From positions 1 through 38,801 of the forward strand of contig CAZZBK010000041.1 of NCBI GenBank assembly GCA_964652155.1: a stretch of 38,801 nucleotides of DNA. Reading direction: 5' to 3'. Source of the stretch: CAZZBK01 sp964652155. Its GTDB lineage: Bacteria; Planctomycetota; Planctomycetia; Pirellulales; PNKZ01. Below are positions 30,754 through 38,799 of this stretch, one piece after another. Below the pieces are notes generated by a model. That model was given only the letters and a program-made list of their open reading frames with translations, did not search any database and had not been told where the DNA came from. Both the position numbers and the translations under genes were made by a program. Numbering within the stretch: position 1 is the stretch's first letter; every line of letters starts with the position of its first letter.

Positions 30754-31992
30754 ATGAGCGACCCTTATTTTCAGCAGCTATTCGCCGAGCGGATCGGCGG
30801 TATTAACTACGGCAAAGGCACCGAGATCTACAAGTTCGAGAAGATCAAGCGAGCCAAGCGCAAGGCGCTTGCCGAGCATCCGCAGCGGTCGCTTGTCGAC
30901 TTTGGCATTGGCGAAAACGACGAGATGGCCCCCGAGAACGTGCGGGCCGCGATGGGGCGCGAGATCAACGCCCTGGCCAATCGTGGTTACGCCGACAATG
31001 GCATTGCCGCCTATAAGGAGGCCGCCGCGCGATTCATGCAGCGGTCGTTCGGCGTCACGCTCGACCCCGTCAAAGAGGTGAACCACTGCATTGGTTCCAA
31101 GACCGCGTTGGCAATGATCCCCGCGGCGTTCATTAATCCGGGGGACGTCACGTTGATGACGGTCCCCGGCTACCCCGTGGCCGGCACCCACACCAAGTAT
31201 TACGGCGGCACGGTGCATCGCCTGCCGCTGCTCAAGCAGAACGACTTCTTTCCCGATCTCGACTCGATCCCGGCCGACGTGCGCGAGAAGGCCAAGCTGC
31301 TCGTGATTAACTATCCGAACAGCCCCACGGGCAAGCTCGCGACGGTCGACTTTTACAAGCGCGTGATCGACTTCGCGCTCCAGCACCAGATCGTCGTTGT
31401 GCAAGACGCGGCGCACTCGATGCTCAGCTTCGCGCAGCCGCCGTTGTCGTTTTTGCAAGTGCCCGGCGCCAAGGAGGTCGGCATCGAGATTCATTCGATG
31501 AGCAAGGGCTGGCATATGATCGGCTGGCGCATCGGCTTCGTGTGCGGTCACGAGCGAATTGTGCAGGCGCTGGCCGACGTGAAAGACAACAGCGACTCCG
31601 GACAGTTCATGGCGATTCAGAAGGCCGCGGCCGTGGCACTCGACGACGACACAATTCCGCAGCGTGTGCGGACCAAGTACGAACGCCGGCTGCGCAAGCT
31701 GGTTGATGCCTTGAAGCGTTGCGGCTTCGACTGCCAGGTCCCCGGCGGCACCTATTTCCTTTACACGCCGAGCCCGACGGGTTTGGCGAGCGACGGCCGC
31801 AAGTTTGCCAGCGCCGAGGAGTGCAGTCAGTACCTGATTAACGAGCACTCGATCGTCACGGTGCCTTGGGATGACGCCGGCGCGTTCTTGCGGTTCTCGG
31901 TCACCTACGAAGCGGTCGACGAGGCCGCCGAGGACGCACTCATGAGTCAGACCATCGAGCGGCTGAACCAAATCAAGCCGGTGTTTGGATAG
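30754..31992 (+). CDS. dapL: Class I/II aminotransferase, probable LL-diaminopimelate aminotransferase (DapL-like), 412 aa
   Basis: PLP enzyme; DapL converts tetrahydrodipicolinate to LL-diaminopimelate in one step with glutamate as amino donor, for lysine and peptidoglycan or just lysine. The fold-type I motifs are present: HCIGSKTALAMIPAA, Asn189 in INYPNSPTG, Asp218 in VVQDAAHS, and the Schiff-base Lys251 in HSMSKGWHMIGWRIGF. The length is right for DapL, and the opening FAERIGGINYGKGTEIYKFEKIKRAK resembles the L.. family start. Family assignment within class I/II aminotransferases is by overall resemblance, so other substrates are possible. ATG 30754 gives the standard N-terminus. Asd at 7057 is in the same pathway. 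Confidence 0.85.
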   Translation: MSDPYFQQLFAERIGGINYGKGTEIYKFEKIKRAKRKALAEHPQRSLVDFGIGENDEMAPENVRAAMGREINALANRGYADNGIAAYKEAAARFMQRSFGVTLDPVKEVNHCIGSKTALAMIPAAFINPGDVTLMTVPGYPVAGTHTKYYGGTVHRLPLLKQNDFFPDLDSIPADVREKAKLLVINYPNSPTGKLATVDFYKRVIDFALQHQIVVVQDAAHSMLSFAQPPLSFLQVPGAKEVGIEIHSMSKGWHMIGWRIGFVCGHERIVQALADVKDNSDSGQFMAIQKAAAVALDDDTIPQRVRTKYERRLRKLVDALKRCGFDCQVPGGTYFLYTPSPTGLASDGRKFASAEECSQYLINEHSIVTVPWDDAGAFLRFSVTYEAVDEAAEDALMSQTIERLNQIKPVFG

Positions 31993-32035
31993 CGATGGTC
32001 AGGCGGTCTTCGCAACCGCGAACGAGAGAAAAATA

Positions 32036-32108
32036 GCCACAAAGAGCACCCAGCGACGCAAGAAAAGTTCCGTTTTTCCTGTTTGCGTTTTCTTGTGTTC
32101 TTTGTGGC
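32036..32108. repeat. A/T-rich dispersed inverted repeat (CACAAAGA type)
   Basis: The left arm is GCCACAAAGAGCAC; the right arm's complement is GCCACAAAGAACAC. The interior contains GTTCCGTTTTT with its partner AAAACGGAAC partly offset. It is a very common kind of intergenic hairpin in planctomycetes and other bacteria, A/T-rich compared with its surroundings. It lies after the aminotransferase stop. Confidence 0.75.
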
Positions 32109-32127
32109 GACGACTTCCACTCCCCTG

Positions 32128-32144
32128 CCCCTCAACTCCTCCAC
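32128..32144 (+). repeat. 17-bp pyrimidine repeat, copy 3
   Basis: CCCCTCAACTCCTCCAC is joined directly to TCCCCTGCC, the reverse core of the G-rich family, which supports the two being parts of one element. Confidence 0.6.
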
Positions 32145-32198
32145 GGGCCGAGAAGCTCTTCTCGTTCCATCACAGCGTCTCGGCGGTTCGCTAGCCTT

Positions 32199-34610
32199 CT
32201 ACTTGCCTGAGGCGTCTGACACTTTCGCGTCGCGGACGTAGCGATTGAGCCAGTCGATGGTCTCGGCCTGCGTGTGCAGCACCGACTCGGCGGCGACGTA
32301 GCCGTGACTCTCGTGCGGCAACATCACGAGCCGGACCGTGCCGCCGTTCCCCTTGATGGCCTGGAACATTCTCTGCGACTGGATCGGGAACGTGCCCGTG
32401 TTGTTGTCGTTCTCGCCATGAATAAGCAGCAACGGCTCCTTGATCTTGTCGGCAAAGGTGAACGGCGAGAGCTTGAGGTAGATATCCTTGGCCTGCCAGA
32501 ACGGACGCCGCTCGGCCTGGAAACCAAACGGCGTCAGGGTCCGGTTGTACGCGCCGCTCCGCGCTACGCCGGCGCGAAACAGATCGCAATGGGCCAACAG
32601 GTTCGCGGTCATGAACGCGCCGTAGCTATGCCCGCCGACGGCCACGCGATGGCGATCGGCCACCCCCATCTCGACCGCCTTGTCGATGGCGGCCTGTGCT
32701 GACGAAACGATCTGCTCGACAAACGTGTCGTTCATCGTCTCAGGATCGCCCACCACGGGCATCGTCGCGTTGTCGAGGATCGCGTAGCCCTGCGTGAGCA
32801 GCGCCAGGTGCGAGATACCGCGGATGCGCGTGAATTGCGCGGGGCTCGTGGTCACCTGTCCCGCGGTGCTGGGGTCCGAGAATTCGAGCGGATAGGCCCA
32901 GACGAACAGCGGCAGCCGCTGGCCACTCTGGTAATTGGCCGGCAGGTACAGTGTTGCCGACAGCGGCACGCCGTCGGCTCGCTTGTACTTCACAAGTTCT
33001 TTCTTGATGGTGCGAATTTGCGGCGTCGGGTCACGAAACGCCGTGAGCGGTCGAGTCATGCCGGCTTGCAAATCGCGAAGCAGATAATTCTGCGGCGAGC
33101 TTGGCGACTCCTGCCGGGTGATAATCGTCGGCTTGGCGTCGGCCGAGGACGAGGCAAGTAGCGCCGTGCTTTCGAGGTATCCCGGCTCGCAGCGCCAGAG
33201 CCGCTCGGTGGTCAACGTGTCGAGACTGCGACGGTCGAGGAACGGCAAGTAGCCCTCGCTCGAAGCGCCCGCTCCAGACAAATAGACCCACGGGCCATCC
33301 TGCCGCGCGACGGCATGCCCGTGCTCGTTGCGTTGCGGCACGATATCGCCTGGGTCACCGTACTGATCACGTATGCTCCGATCGACAAACACCTTGGGCT
33401 CACTGAGCTTCTTCTCGTTGTGGAGCAACGTGCGCACCCAGCGGCGATCACGATCGAATTCAGTAACGGCCCACTGGGCCGGATCCTTGAAATACGACAC
33501 GTCGACGGCGCGGTGCTCGATGTTGAGCAGTTGTTGGGGAGTGCCCTGAAAAGGAGCCGCCAACGCGATGAGGCTGTCGCGGTGCGCAGCCTTGCGTCGC
33601 GGGTCGCCACCGTCGAGTGCCTCGAACCACATCAGTCGCGCGGGATCGCTGCTGGTCCAACTCACATGACGTGGGCCGGTGCGGACCCCTTCGATCGGAA
33701 TGTTCTCCTCAAGGGGCACGTCGGCGACGAGATGCACGCGCTCGCCAATCAGGTTCCAGACGGCAATCTCTTGCGGAAACGACGTGTAGGGGAGCGTGTA
33801 CGAGAACGGCCGCTTGATGACCGTGACGAGCAAGTAACGTCCATCGGGCGAGGGCTCGGCCCGATCGAATATCTGCGGCATGCCGATCGGCCGCAGCTTG
33901 CCTTGCAGGTCGACCGTGGCCAGTTGCGTGGTCGTGTGATAGGCGAAGAGCGCTTCGTCGTAGGGAGACGAGATCATGTCCGGATAGGTGCGCGCCGGCG
34001 AGAGATTGCCGCTCGACTCTTGCATGCTCGGCCCGAGCGGCTGCTTGGGCATGGGTGGTTCATCGCCACGATTCTCGGGGGTGAGCGAACAGATGAGCGC
34101 GTCGCCGCTGGGGAGCCAACTGGGATTGCCCAGCACGGTCGACAGGCGATCGGTCAGCAGTCGCGGCGCGGCGGCATCGACCGTCATGCCCCAGAGTTGC
34201 GTGCCACGATCGGTCACCAGCGAGTAGATGAACGTGCGCGCGTTGTGCGACCAACTCACCAAGCCCACTCGGGCGTCGGCTGGCAGAGGTAATCGTCTTA
34301 GGGTGTCGCTGTCGCGGCGGCGGAGCGACAGCCCCCGGCCATAATCGGTGCGCGAGACGCCGTTCGCGGCCGGATCGATGCGGATGCCTCCCAATTGCAA
34401 CTTCCGCCGGGCGAGGTCCTCGATGCTTGGCATCGCGTCCCGATCGATCAGCAGCAGCCATTGTCCGTCGGGGCTCCAACTCACCGACGGCTCAGGTGCG
34501 GCCGTGAGCAAATCGACAACCGCCTGGGGCGGCAAGCGGTATCCGTTCTCGGCCGACATCGACAATGTGGTTGTCATCATCACCAACAGCAAAACACAGG
34601 CCCAGCGCAT
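32199..34610 (-). CDS. Exported S9D-type glutamyl endopeptidase-like serine peptidase, 803 aa
   Basis: ATG 34610 has GGAGG seven bases upstream and opens a signal peptide (RWACVLLLVMMTTTLSMSA). The N-terminal 500 residues are a beta-propeller that begins PPQAVVDLLTAAPEPSVSWSPDG, and RRKLQLGGIRIDPAANGVSRTDY matches the chloroplast glutamyl endopeptidase (CGEP) opening. The C-terminal alpha/beta hydrolase has the triad Ser662 (GGHSYGAFM), Asp735 (HGENDNNTG) and His769 (HESHGY); RSGAYNRTLTPFGFQ between them is close to CGEP. It should cut peptides after Glu (or Asp), in the periplasm. It stands alone. The tail KVSDASGK is short and unstructured. Confidence 0.93.
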   Translation of the reverse strand: MRWACVLLLVMMTTTLSMSAENGYRLPPQAVVDLLTAAPEPSVSWSPDGQWLLLIDRDAMPSIEDLARRKLQLGGIRIDPAANGVSRTDYGRGLSLRRRDSDTLRRLPLPADARVGLVSWSHNARTFIYSLVTDRGTQLWGMTVDAAAPRLLTDRLSTVLGNPSWLPSGDALICSLTPENRGDEPPMPKQPLGPSMQESSGNLSPARTYPDMISSPYDEALFAYHTTTQLATVDLQGKLRPIGMPQIFDRAEPSPDGRYLLVTVIKRPFSYTLPYTSFPQEIAVWNLIGERVHLVADVPLEENIPIEGVRTGPRHVSWTSSDPARLMWFEALDGGDPRRKAAHRDSLIALAAPFQGTPQQLLNIEHRAVDVSYFKDPAQWAVTEFDRDRRWVRTLLHNEKKLSEPKVFVDRSIRDQYGDPGDIVPQRNEHGHAVARQDGPWVYLSGAGASSEGYLPFLDRRSLDTLTTERLWRCEPGYLESTALLASSSADAKPTIITRQESPSSPQNYLLRDLQAGMTRPLTAFRDPTPQIRTIKKELVKYKRADGVPLSATLYLPANYQSGQRLPLFVWAYPLEFSDPSTAGQVTTSPAQFTRIRGISHLALLTQGYAILDNATMPVVGDPETMNDTFVEQIVSSAQAAIDKAVEMGVADRHRVAVGGHSYGAFMTANLLAHCDLFRAGVARSGAYNRTLTPFGFQAERRPFWQAKDIYLKLSPFTFADKIKEPLLLIHGENDNNTGTFPIQSQRMFQAIKGNGGTVRLVMLPHESHGYVAAESVLHTQAETIDWLNRYVRDAKVSDASGK

Positions 34611-35094
34611 AAATAACCTCCGAGTGGCATGTCCACTAACGATGGGTATTCTAGCGAAGAACAGCGCCACTGGGGATGCTCAAATCAACCGCCAGTCCTA
34701 AACTCGGACTGCGCAGTGGATGAACCAGGGCGACCAACGGAAGCTCGGTGTTTCCCGGCCTCGCGATGCTCGCCGGGACTCGTTTGCCGCGCAGACCTCA
34801 ATCAACGCGACTGAACGAAAATGAGGTTGAAGGAGACCGAATTTCATCCGGCTCATCTGCGTGCAGTTCCGTTCGTTTCCGGCCGTTCCACGGTCACCCC
34901 GAGTGGCGATGATCCCATTCTTTCCTGCCGCCATTCCCGGGCTCGGGGGGACTCGAAGGGGCGAGACGGGCCGGCTCTGGGATGGGTTGTCACGGGCTAT
35001 TTGTGCATCGCCGTCGTGGCTTGATTTCCTGGCCCGGTTTTCGGACAATCAACGCTCGCGTCCCAAGAGCTCATGTCAAGGAGTCGCTACGGCG
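34611..35094. other. 484-bp spacer with no recognised gene
   Basis: It lies between divergently transcribed genes and holds both promoters, though no convincing hexamer pair was found. It is open in some frames because of high GC, but none looks coding. AAGGAG at 35078-35083 is a ribosome site for the next gene with an 11-base spacing. GC-rich tracts near 34935-34980 (GGGCTCGGGGGGACTCG) contain no known repeat. Confidence 0.4.
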
Positions 35095-35811
35095 ATGTTC
35101 GACACGATCGAAAAGCTGAAGAGTGCCTATACCGATAAACTGGTCGCCGTGGACGATTCGCGCGCGGAGTTGGCGCGGTTCTCGGGCCTGACCGGCAAGG
35201 TCAAGACGGTGAACATGAACGGCCGGGCACTCGTCGAGTTCGACGCCTACAACAACATCGGCTGGTACGATATCAGCCTCGACGCGTTGCGCGTGATCGA
35301 CCAGCCGCTCCCGAAGGTCGACAAGACCAAGGCGGCTGCCGAGAAGCCCGCCGCCAAGGCGAGTGCCGAAGCACCGGCCGCGCCGGCGAAGCAAGCCCCA
35401 GCCGAGCCCAAAGCGGCTCCAACTGCCGGGGGCAAACCGAAAATGTCGACGGCCGACATTCTCGCCGCCGCACGGAGCAAGGCCGGCGCAACGCCGGCTC
35501 CCGCTGCTGCCGCGACCGCCGCGGTCGAGAGTGCTCCTGCTCCACAAGCGGCCGCGACCAAGGCCCCCGCCGCAGCCCCTCCAGGCAAGCCGACTGGATC
35601 TCCCTCGGGCAAGCCGACNNNNNNNNNNNNNNNNNNNNNNNNNNNNNNNNNNNNNNNNNNNNNNNNNNNNNNNNNNNNNNNNNNNNNNNNNNNNNNNNNN
35701 NNNNNNNNNNNNNNNNNNGGCAAGCCGACTGGATCTCCCTCGGGCAAGCCGACCACCACGGCCGAAAAAATCGCCTGGTGCCGCGCTCATGACGCCAAAG
35801 GTGGCGATTGA
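35095..35811 (+). CDS. Protein with small N-terminal domain, Ala/Pro linker and GKPTGSPS tandem repeat, interrupted by assembly gap
   Basis: Residues 1-70 are a compact domain (FDTIEKLKSAYTDKLV..., GKVKTVNMNGRALVEFDAYNNIGWYDISLDAL) that looks like a small beta barrel after one helix. Residues 74-170 are Ala/Pro/Lys-rich and disordered. A short helix motif MSTADILAAARSK (117-129) interrupts it, and a related TTTAEKIAWCRAHD ends the protein. Between them lies an octapeptide repeat GKPTGSPS broken by 100 Ns, so true length and frame across the gap are unknown; the two visible ends agree in frame. Small planctomycete proteins with this architecture are familiar but unnamed. ATG 35095 is used; longer versions lack protein-like sequence. 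Confidence 0.7.
   Translation: MFDTIEKLKSAYTDKLVAVDDSRAELARFSGLTGKVKTVNMNGRALVEFDAYNNIGWYDISLDALRVIDQPLPKVDKTKAAAEKPAAKASAEAPAAPAKQAPAEPKAAPTAGGKPKMSTADILAAARSKAGATPAPAAAATAAVESAPAPQAAATKAPAAAPPGKPTGSPSGKPXXXXXXXXXXXXXXXXXXXXXXXXXXXXXXXXXXGKPTGSPSGKPTTTAEKIAWCRAHDAKGGD
35584..35753 (+). repeat. 24-bp tandem repeat (octapeptide GKPTGSPS) spanning the gap
   Basis: The unit is GGCAAGCCGACTGGATCTCC plus CTCG. About one and a half units are visible on each side of the Ns, and the 35 bases flanking each side are identical. Copy number cannot be read here. Confidence 0.85.
35619..35718. other. Assembly gap of exactly 100 N
   Basis: A round 100 N is the placeholder for a gap of unknown size. It falls inside a tandem repeat, the likely cause of the break. 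Confidence 0.95.
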
Positions 35812-35911
35812 TTCTCAGATAAGCAGCTCAACAGGCCGAGCAACGCGAGGCCGGTATTGTCCGACTCCCGCTGGTCGTCCTACTTAACTTTGAGCGTATA
35901 ACAAAATGGCT

Positions 35912-35924
35912 GGGGACTGTCCCC
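35912..35924. other. Small palindrome upstream of the alpha/beta hydrolase
   Basis: GGGGACTGTCCCC is a short perfect hairpin preceded by ACAAAATGGCT. It resembles fragments of planctomycete intergenic repeats; no function can be assigned. Confidence 0.3.
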
Positions 35925-35960
35925 CCTCCTGTATCTAACGTCCGCGTGCGAGGTCTTGCG

Positions 35961-36887
35961 ATGTTCCTCTCGTTGCCTTACGGCCGTCGCGCTTTGTTGC
36001 TGTGCGGACTGTTGTTGGTTGTGAACAACCAGTTGTTCGCGATCGATCCGGCCAAGCCGGAGAAGTTGCCGCTGTGGTCGGGTCCCGCCCCGATCGGCGA
36101 CGGCACGACCGAAGAGGCCAAGAGCGTCATCACGCTGCATCGAGTCGACGAGAGCAAACGCAACGGCGCAGCGATGATCATTTGCCCCGGCGGCGGCTAC
36201 GGCGGCTTGGTCACCGGAGCCGAAGGGCATGGGATCGCTCAGTGGCTTGGCCAGCACGGCATCACCGGCATCGTGCTCGAATACCGCCTGCCGCGCGGCC
36301 GCTCGCACGTGCCGCTAATCGATGCGCAGCGCGCCATTCGCACCGCTCGGGTCAACGCTGCCGCTTGGGGCATTGATCCGCGCCGCATCGGGATCGTTGG
36401 CTTCTCGGCAGGCGGGCACTTGGCCTCGACCGCCGCCACTCATTTTGACGAGGGCAAGCCTGACGCGAACGATCCAATCGAGCGCGTCTCTTGCCGACCC
36501 GACTTCGCCGTGTTGGTGTACCCAGTCGTGACGATGGGCGAGATCACGCACAAAGGCTCGCGCAACAATTTGCTCGGCCCGATGCCCTCGCAGGAACTGA
36601 TCGACTTGTTCTCGAACGAAAAGCAGGTTACGGACAAGACGCCGCCGATCTTCTCGGCTCATCCAGTCGACGATCGCGTGGTGCCGGTCGAACATAGCCG
36701 ACAATTGCACGCCGCGCTCAAGCAGCGCAAGATCGCCAACGAGTACTTGGAATTGCCCAGCGGCGGACACGGCCTCAACGGCTACAAAGGCCCGATGTGG
36801 GACGCCTGGCAGACGCAATCGCTGCGCTGGCTCGCATCGCTCGGCCTGATCGGTGAGCGCGACGCGGCCAAGCCGACTGCGAATTAA
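35961..36887 (+). CDS. Exported alpha/beta hydrolase (esterase/acetylxylan-esterase-like), 308 aa
   Basis: A signal peptide (RRALLLCGLLLVVNNQLFA) is followed by LWSGPAPIGDGTTEEAK, a start typical of planctomycete BD-FAE/axe-type esterases. CPGGGYGGL (75-83) is the oxyanion-hole HGGG-like loop, GFSAGGHLA gives nucleophile Ser149, Asp238 in HPVDDRVVP and His270 in SGGHGLNGY complete the triad. It probably deacetylates sugars or cell-wall polysaccharide outside the cytoplasm. ATG 35961 (with GAGGT upstream) is chosen over GTG 35946 because the hydrophobic segment fits better. Single gene. Confidence 0.88.
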   Translation: MFLSLPYGRRALLLCGLLLVVNNQLFAIDPAKPEKLPLWSGPAPIGDGTTEEAKSVITLHRVDESKRNGAAMIICPGGGYGGLVTGAEGHGIAQWLGQHGITGIVLEYRLPRGRSHVPLIDAQRAIRTARVNAAAWGIDPRRIGIVGFSAGGHLASTAATHFDEGKPDANDPIERVSCRPDFAVLVYPVVTMGEITHKGSRNNLLGPMPSQELIDLFSNEKQVTDKTPPIFSAHPVDDRVVPVEHSRQLHAALKQRKIANEYLELPSGGHGLNGYKGPMWDAWQTQSLRWLASLGLIGERDAAKPTAN

Positions 36888-37234
36888 TCATTGGCGTAAC
36901 AAGGGCGGTTCTCACTCGTGTCCCGCGTCTTGAGCTGGATGCGGAGCCCCAATCGGGCAGGCGCTGTTGAGGGCCTTCGCCCCAATCCCGCACGGGCCGA
37001 AATACGCCCTGGTGTGCGGATATGTCATGCTTTGGCGGTGCTATGCAACAGGCTGTGACGTATTCGCACGCCTGGTGTGTGGGTTAGTGAAAGCCTGACG
37101 AGACGAGGTGGGCAAAACTAGATTCCGCTGCCGATCACGCCGAAACTTCCTATGAAACGTTCCGTGACGAGCATCGGGAATTTGTGCTTGGTGCGCCAAG
37201 CCCGTCACGCGTTAAAATGATGAGGGAGGAAAGC
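36888..37234. other. 347-bp spacer
   Basis: It precedes the outer-membrane protein gene. It contains AGGGAGGA at 37223-37230, a strong ribosome site for that gene, and no recognised small gene or hairpin. No clear promoter hexamers were found. Confidence 0.4.
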
Positions 37235-38392
37235 ATGTTCCGTCGACGGATAACTCTGGGCTGCGTCGCGCTGGTTGGAGTGGTTACGCTGTTCGTGTCG
37301 TCGATCCAAACGGCATCGGCGGCCAAGTCCAGTCGTCTTTGGACCGAAGAGGCCGACCAACTCCCGCTTCCCAGCGACGGAACAACGACGGATGAGGTCG
37401 ACGACTCGCTTGCCCGGCCGAGCGACAACGAGCGTAGCGACAACGAGCGTCTCGTGTCGAACACGACGACCTTTGAAGAGGCCCTGAGCGCGCAGGAAGG
37501 GAGTGTTACTGGCCAAGCGTGCTGCAATGGCTGCGGACGTTGCGGCAACGCCTGTTGCGACCGTCGCTTGTTCGGCCTGTTTGCCCAGTCCGATTATTGC
37601 TTCAGCAACTTCGTGAGCCCGCTCACCAATCCGCTCTTCTTCGAGGACCCTCGCACGCTGACCGAGACGCGGACGATTTATGCCCATCAGTGGATTCCGG
37701 GGAGCAACCCGGTCTTTGGCGGCGGCACCGCTCAATATCTGGCGATGCAAATGCGCGCCGCGCTGACCACGCGACTGTCGTTGATTGCCACCAAGGACGG
37801 CTACTTCTGGATCAATCCGGGTACCCCGGGCGCGCAACAAATCGATGGCTGGGCCAACTTGGCGCTCGGCCTGAAATATAATTTGATTCGCGATGTCGAG
37901 AACCAACGCATCTGGTCGGCTGGCTTCACGTATCAGCCCCCCACCGGCACCACGCGGGTCTTCCAAGGCCTCGCGGGTGGCGAATTCCATGCCTTCCTCA
38001 CCGGCGGCCGACAAATCCTCGATCGCGGACACTTTGTCACCGGCACCGGCTATCGCTTCGCTGCCACTCCCGATCTGACCGACATGATCTACTGGTCGAA
38101 TCACTGGGACTATGAGTTTCTGCCCACGCTCTACGGGTTGTTCGAGATCAACTGGTTCCACTGGACACGCAGCGGCTCGCGGCTCGCGGTGGACTTTGAA
38201 GGGAACGACCTGTTGAACCTCGGTGCCACAAACGTGGCCGGCAACAATATCGTGACCATGGGCGTGGGCGCGCGGAAGCGGTTTGGCCAAGTGCTCAAAC
38301 ACGAGTTGGGAGCTGGCTACGAGATTCCGCTGACCGCCCGTCGCGATCTGCTCAACAATCGGTTGTACCTCGACGTGCTGCTGCGTTTTTAA
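37235..38392 (+). CDS. Outer-membrane beta-barrel protein with cysteine cluster, 385 aa
   Basis: ATG 37235 has AGGGAGGA just upstream. The signal peptide ends ASA|A near residue 29. A low-complexity acidic region follows, with a direct repeat SDNERSDNER (63-72), then a cysteine cluster ACCNGCGRCGNACC (95-108; Cys 96, 97, 100, 103, 107, 108). From residue 120 to the end are alternating aromatic strands (YLAMQMRAALTTRLSLIA, GWANLALGLKYNLI, WSAGFTYQPPTG, RLYLDVLLRF) and the C-terminal residue is Phe, the beta-barrel assembly signature. It probably sits in the outer membrane with a disulfide-prone N-terminal domain. Transport or enzyme function unknown. Confidence 0.8.
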   Translation: MFRRRITLGCVALVGVVTLFVSSIQTASAAKSSRLWTEEADQLPLPSDGTTTDEVDDSLARPSDNERSDNERLVSNTTTFEEALSAQEGSVTGQACCNGCGRCGNACCDRRLFGLFAQSDYCFSNFVSPLTNPLFFEDPRTLTETRTIYAHQWIPGSNPVFGGGTAQYLAMQMRAALTTRLSLIATKDGYFWINPGTPGAQQIDGWANLALGLKYNLIRDVENQRIWSAGFTYQPPTGTTRVFQGLAGGEFHAFLTGGRQILDRGHFVTGTGYRFAATPDLTDMIYWSNHWDYEFLPTLYGLFEINWFHWTRSGSRLAVDFEGNDLLNLGATNVAGNNIVTMGVGARKRFGQVLKHELGAGYEIPLTARRDLLNNRLYLDVLLRF

Positions 38393-38426
38393 GCGCGACG
38401 AACAGCCTGGCGGCGGAGGGCAGAGG

Positions 38427-38693
38427 TCACGAGAGCCGAATGATTGCCGCGGCACCGCCGTCGCTGGGCAGGAGATGACCGGTGATATAGCGCGCTCGAC
38501 GGTTGCGCGGACCTCGCGGTCGCAGGCGACGTTGCAGCGCCAGTGCTGGGCCAAGCCGCCGCGGGCCCTCGACAACCCGCGCATGCGCTGCACTCGCGTG
38601 AGGCTCATCACGGAGCGTGCCCTGAAGGAGCCCGACCACGAGGATCGCTCCGAATCTTCGCGCCGTCGGGAGATAGCTGATCCGGCGCTGCAA
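38427..38693 (-). pseudogene. Probable remnant of a short-chain dehydrogenase (SDR)
   Basis: The frame ends ARYITGHLLPSDGGAAAI, the C-terminal SDR signature (YITG..L.VDGG). Upstream are GAILVVGLLQG and ASAAHARVV, which parallel the strand before the catalytic Tyr and the Y..SK helix, but the Tyr and Lys are gone. The distance from that helix to the tail is far too short for an SDR, so a deletion is likely. There is no proper start or ribosome site. Confidence 0.4.
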
Positions 38694-38717
38694 TCATGAA
38701 CCGCTTGGGGAAGCGAG

Positions 38718-38799
38718 TGGCCGCTCGGGGACTCGAACCCCGACGCCTTTCGGCACAAGATCCTAAATCTTGCGTGTCTGCCAATTTCACCAAGCGGCC
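38718..38799 (-). tRNA. tRNA-Leu (anticodon UAG)
   Basis: The acceptor GGCCGCT pairs with AGCGGCC. D arm GTG...CAC with the AATTGGCAGA loop, anticodon arm CAAGA-TTTAGGA-TCTTG (anticodon TAG, positions 34-36), a long variable arm (TGCCGAAAGGCG), and T arm CGGGG-TTCGAGT-CCCCG give a complete class II tRNA. The CCA end is not encoded. It reads CUN, mainly CUA, leucine codons. Confidence 0.93.

Noticed and set aside
30778..31971. 397-codon minus-strand frame opposite the aminotransferase
   Set aside because: The plus strand carries every PLP motif; the opposite frame has no protein-like features.
35584..35753. Collagen-like repeat
   Set aside because: The unit is eight residues (GKPTGSPS), not a Gly-X-Y triplet, so it cannot form a collagen helix by the usual rule.
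35584..35753. CRISPR array
   Set aside because: The repeats are contiguous without spacers and lie in a coding frame; no Cas genes are nearby.
37205..38758. Long minus-strand open frame of 517 codons opposite the outer-membrane protein
   Set aside because: It is a GC-rich shadow of the plus-strand gene, with no ribosome site, no family resemblance and low-complexity composition, and it runs into the spacer and tRNA.
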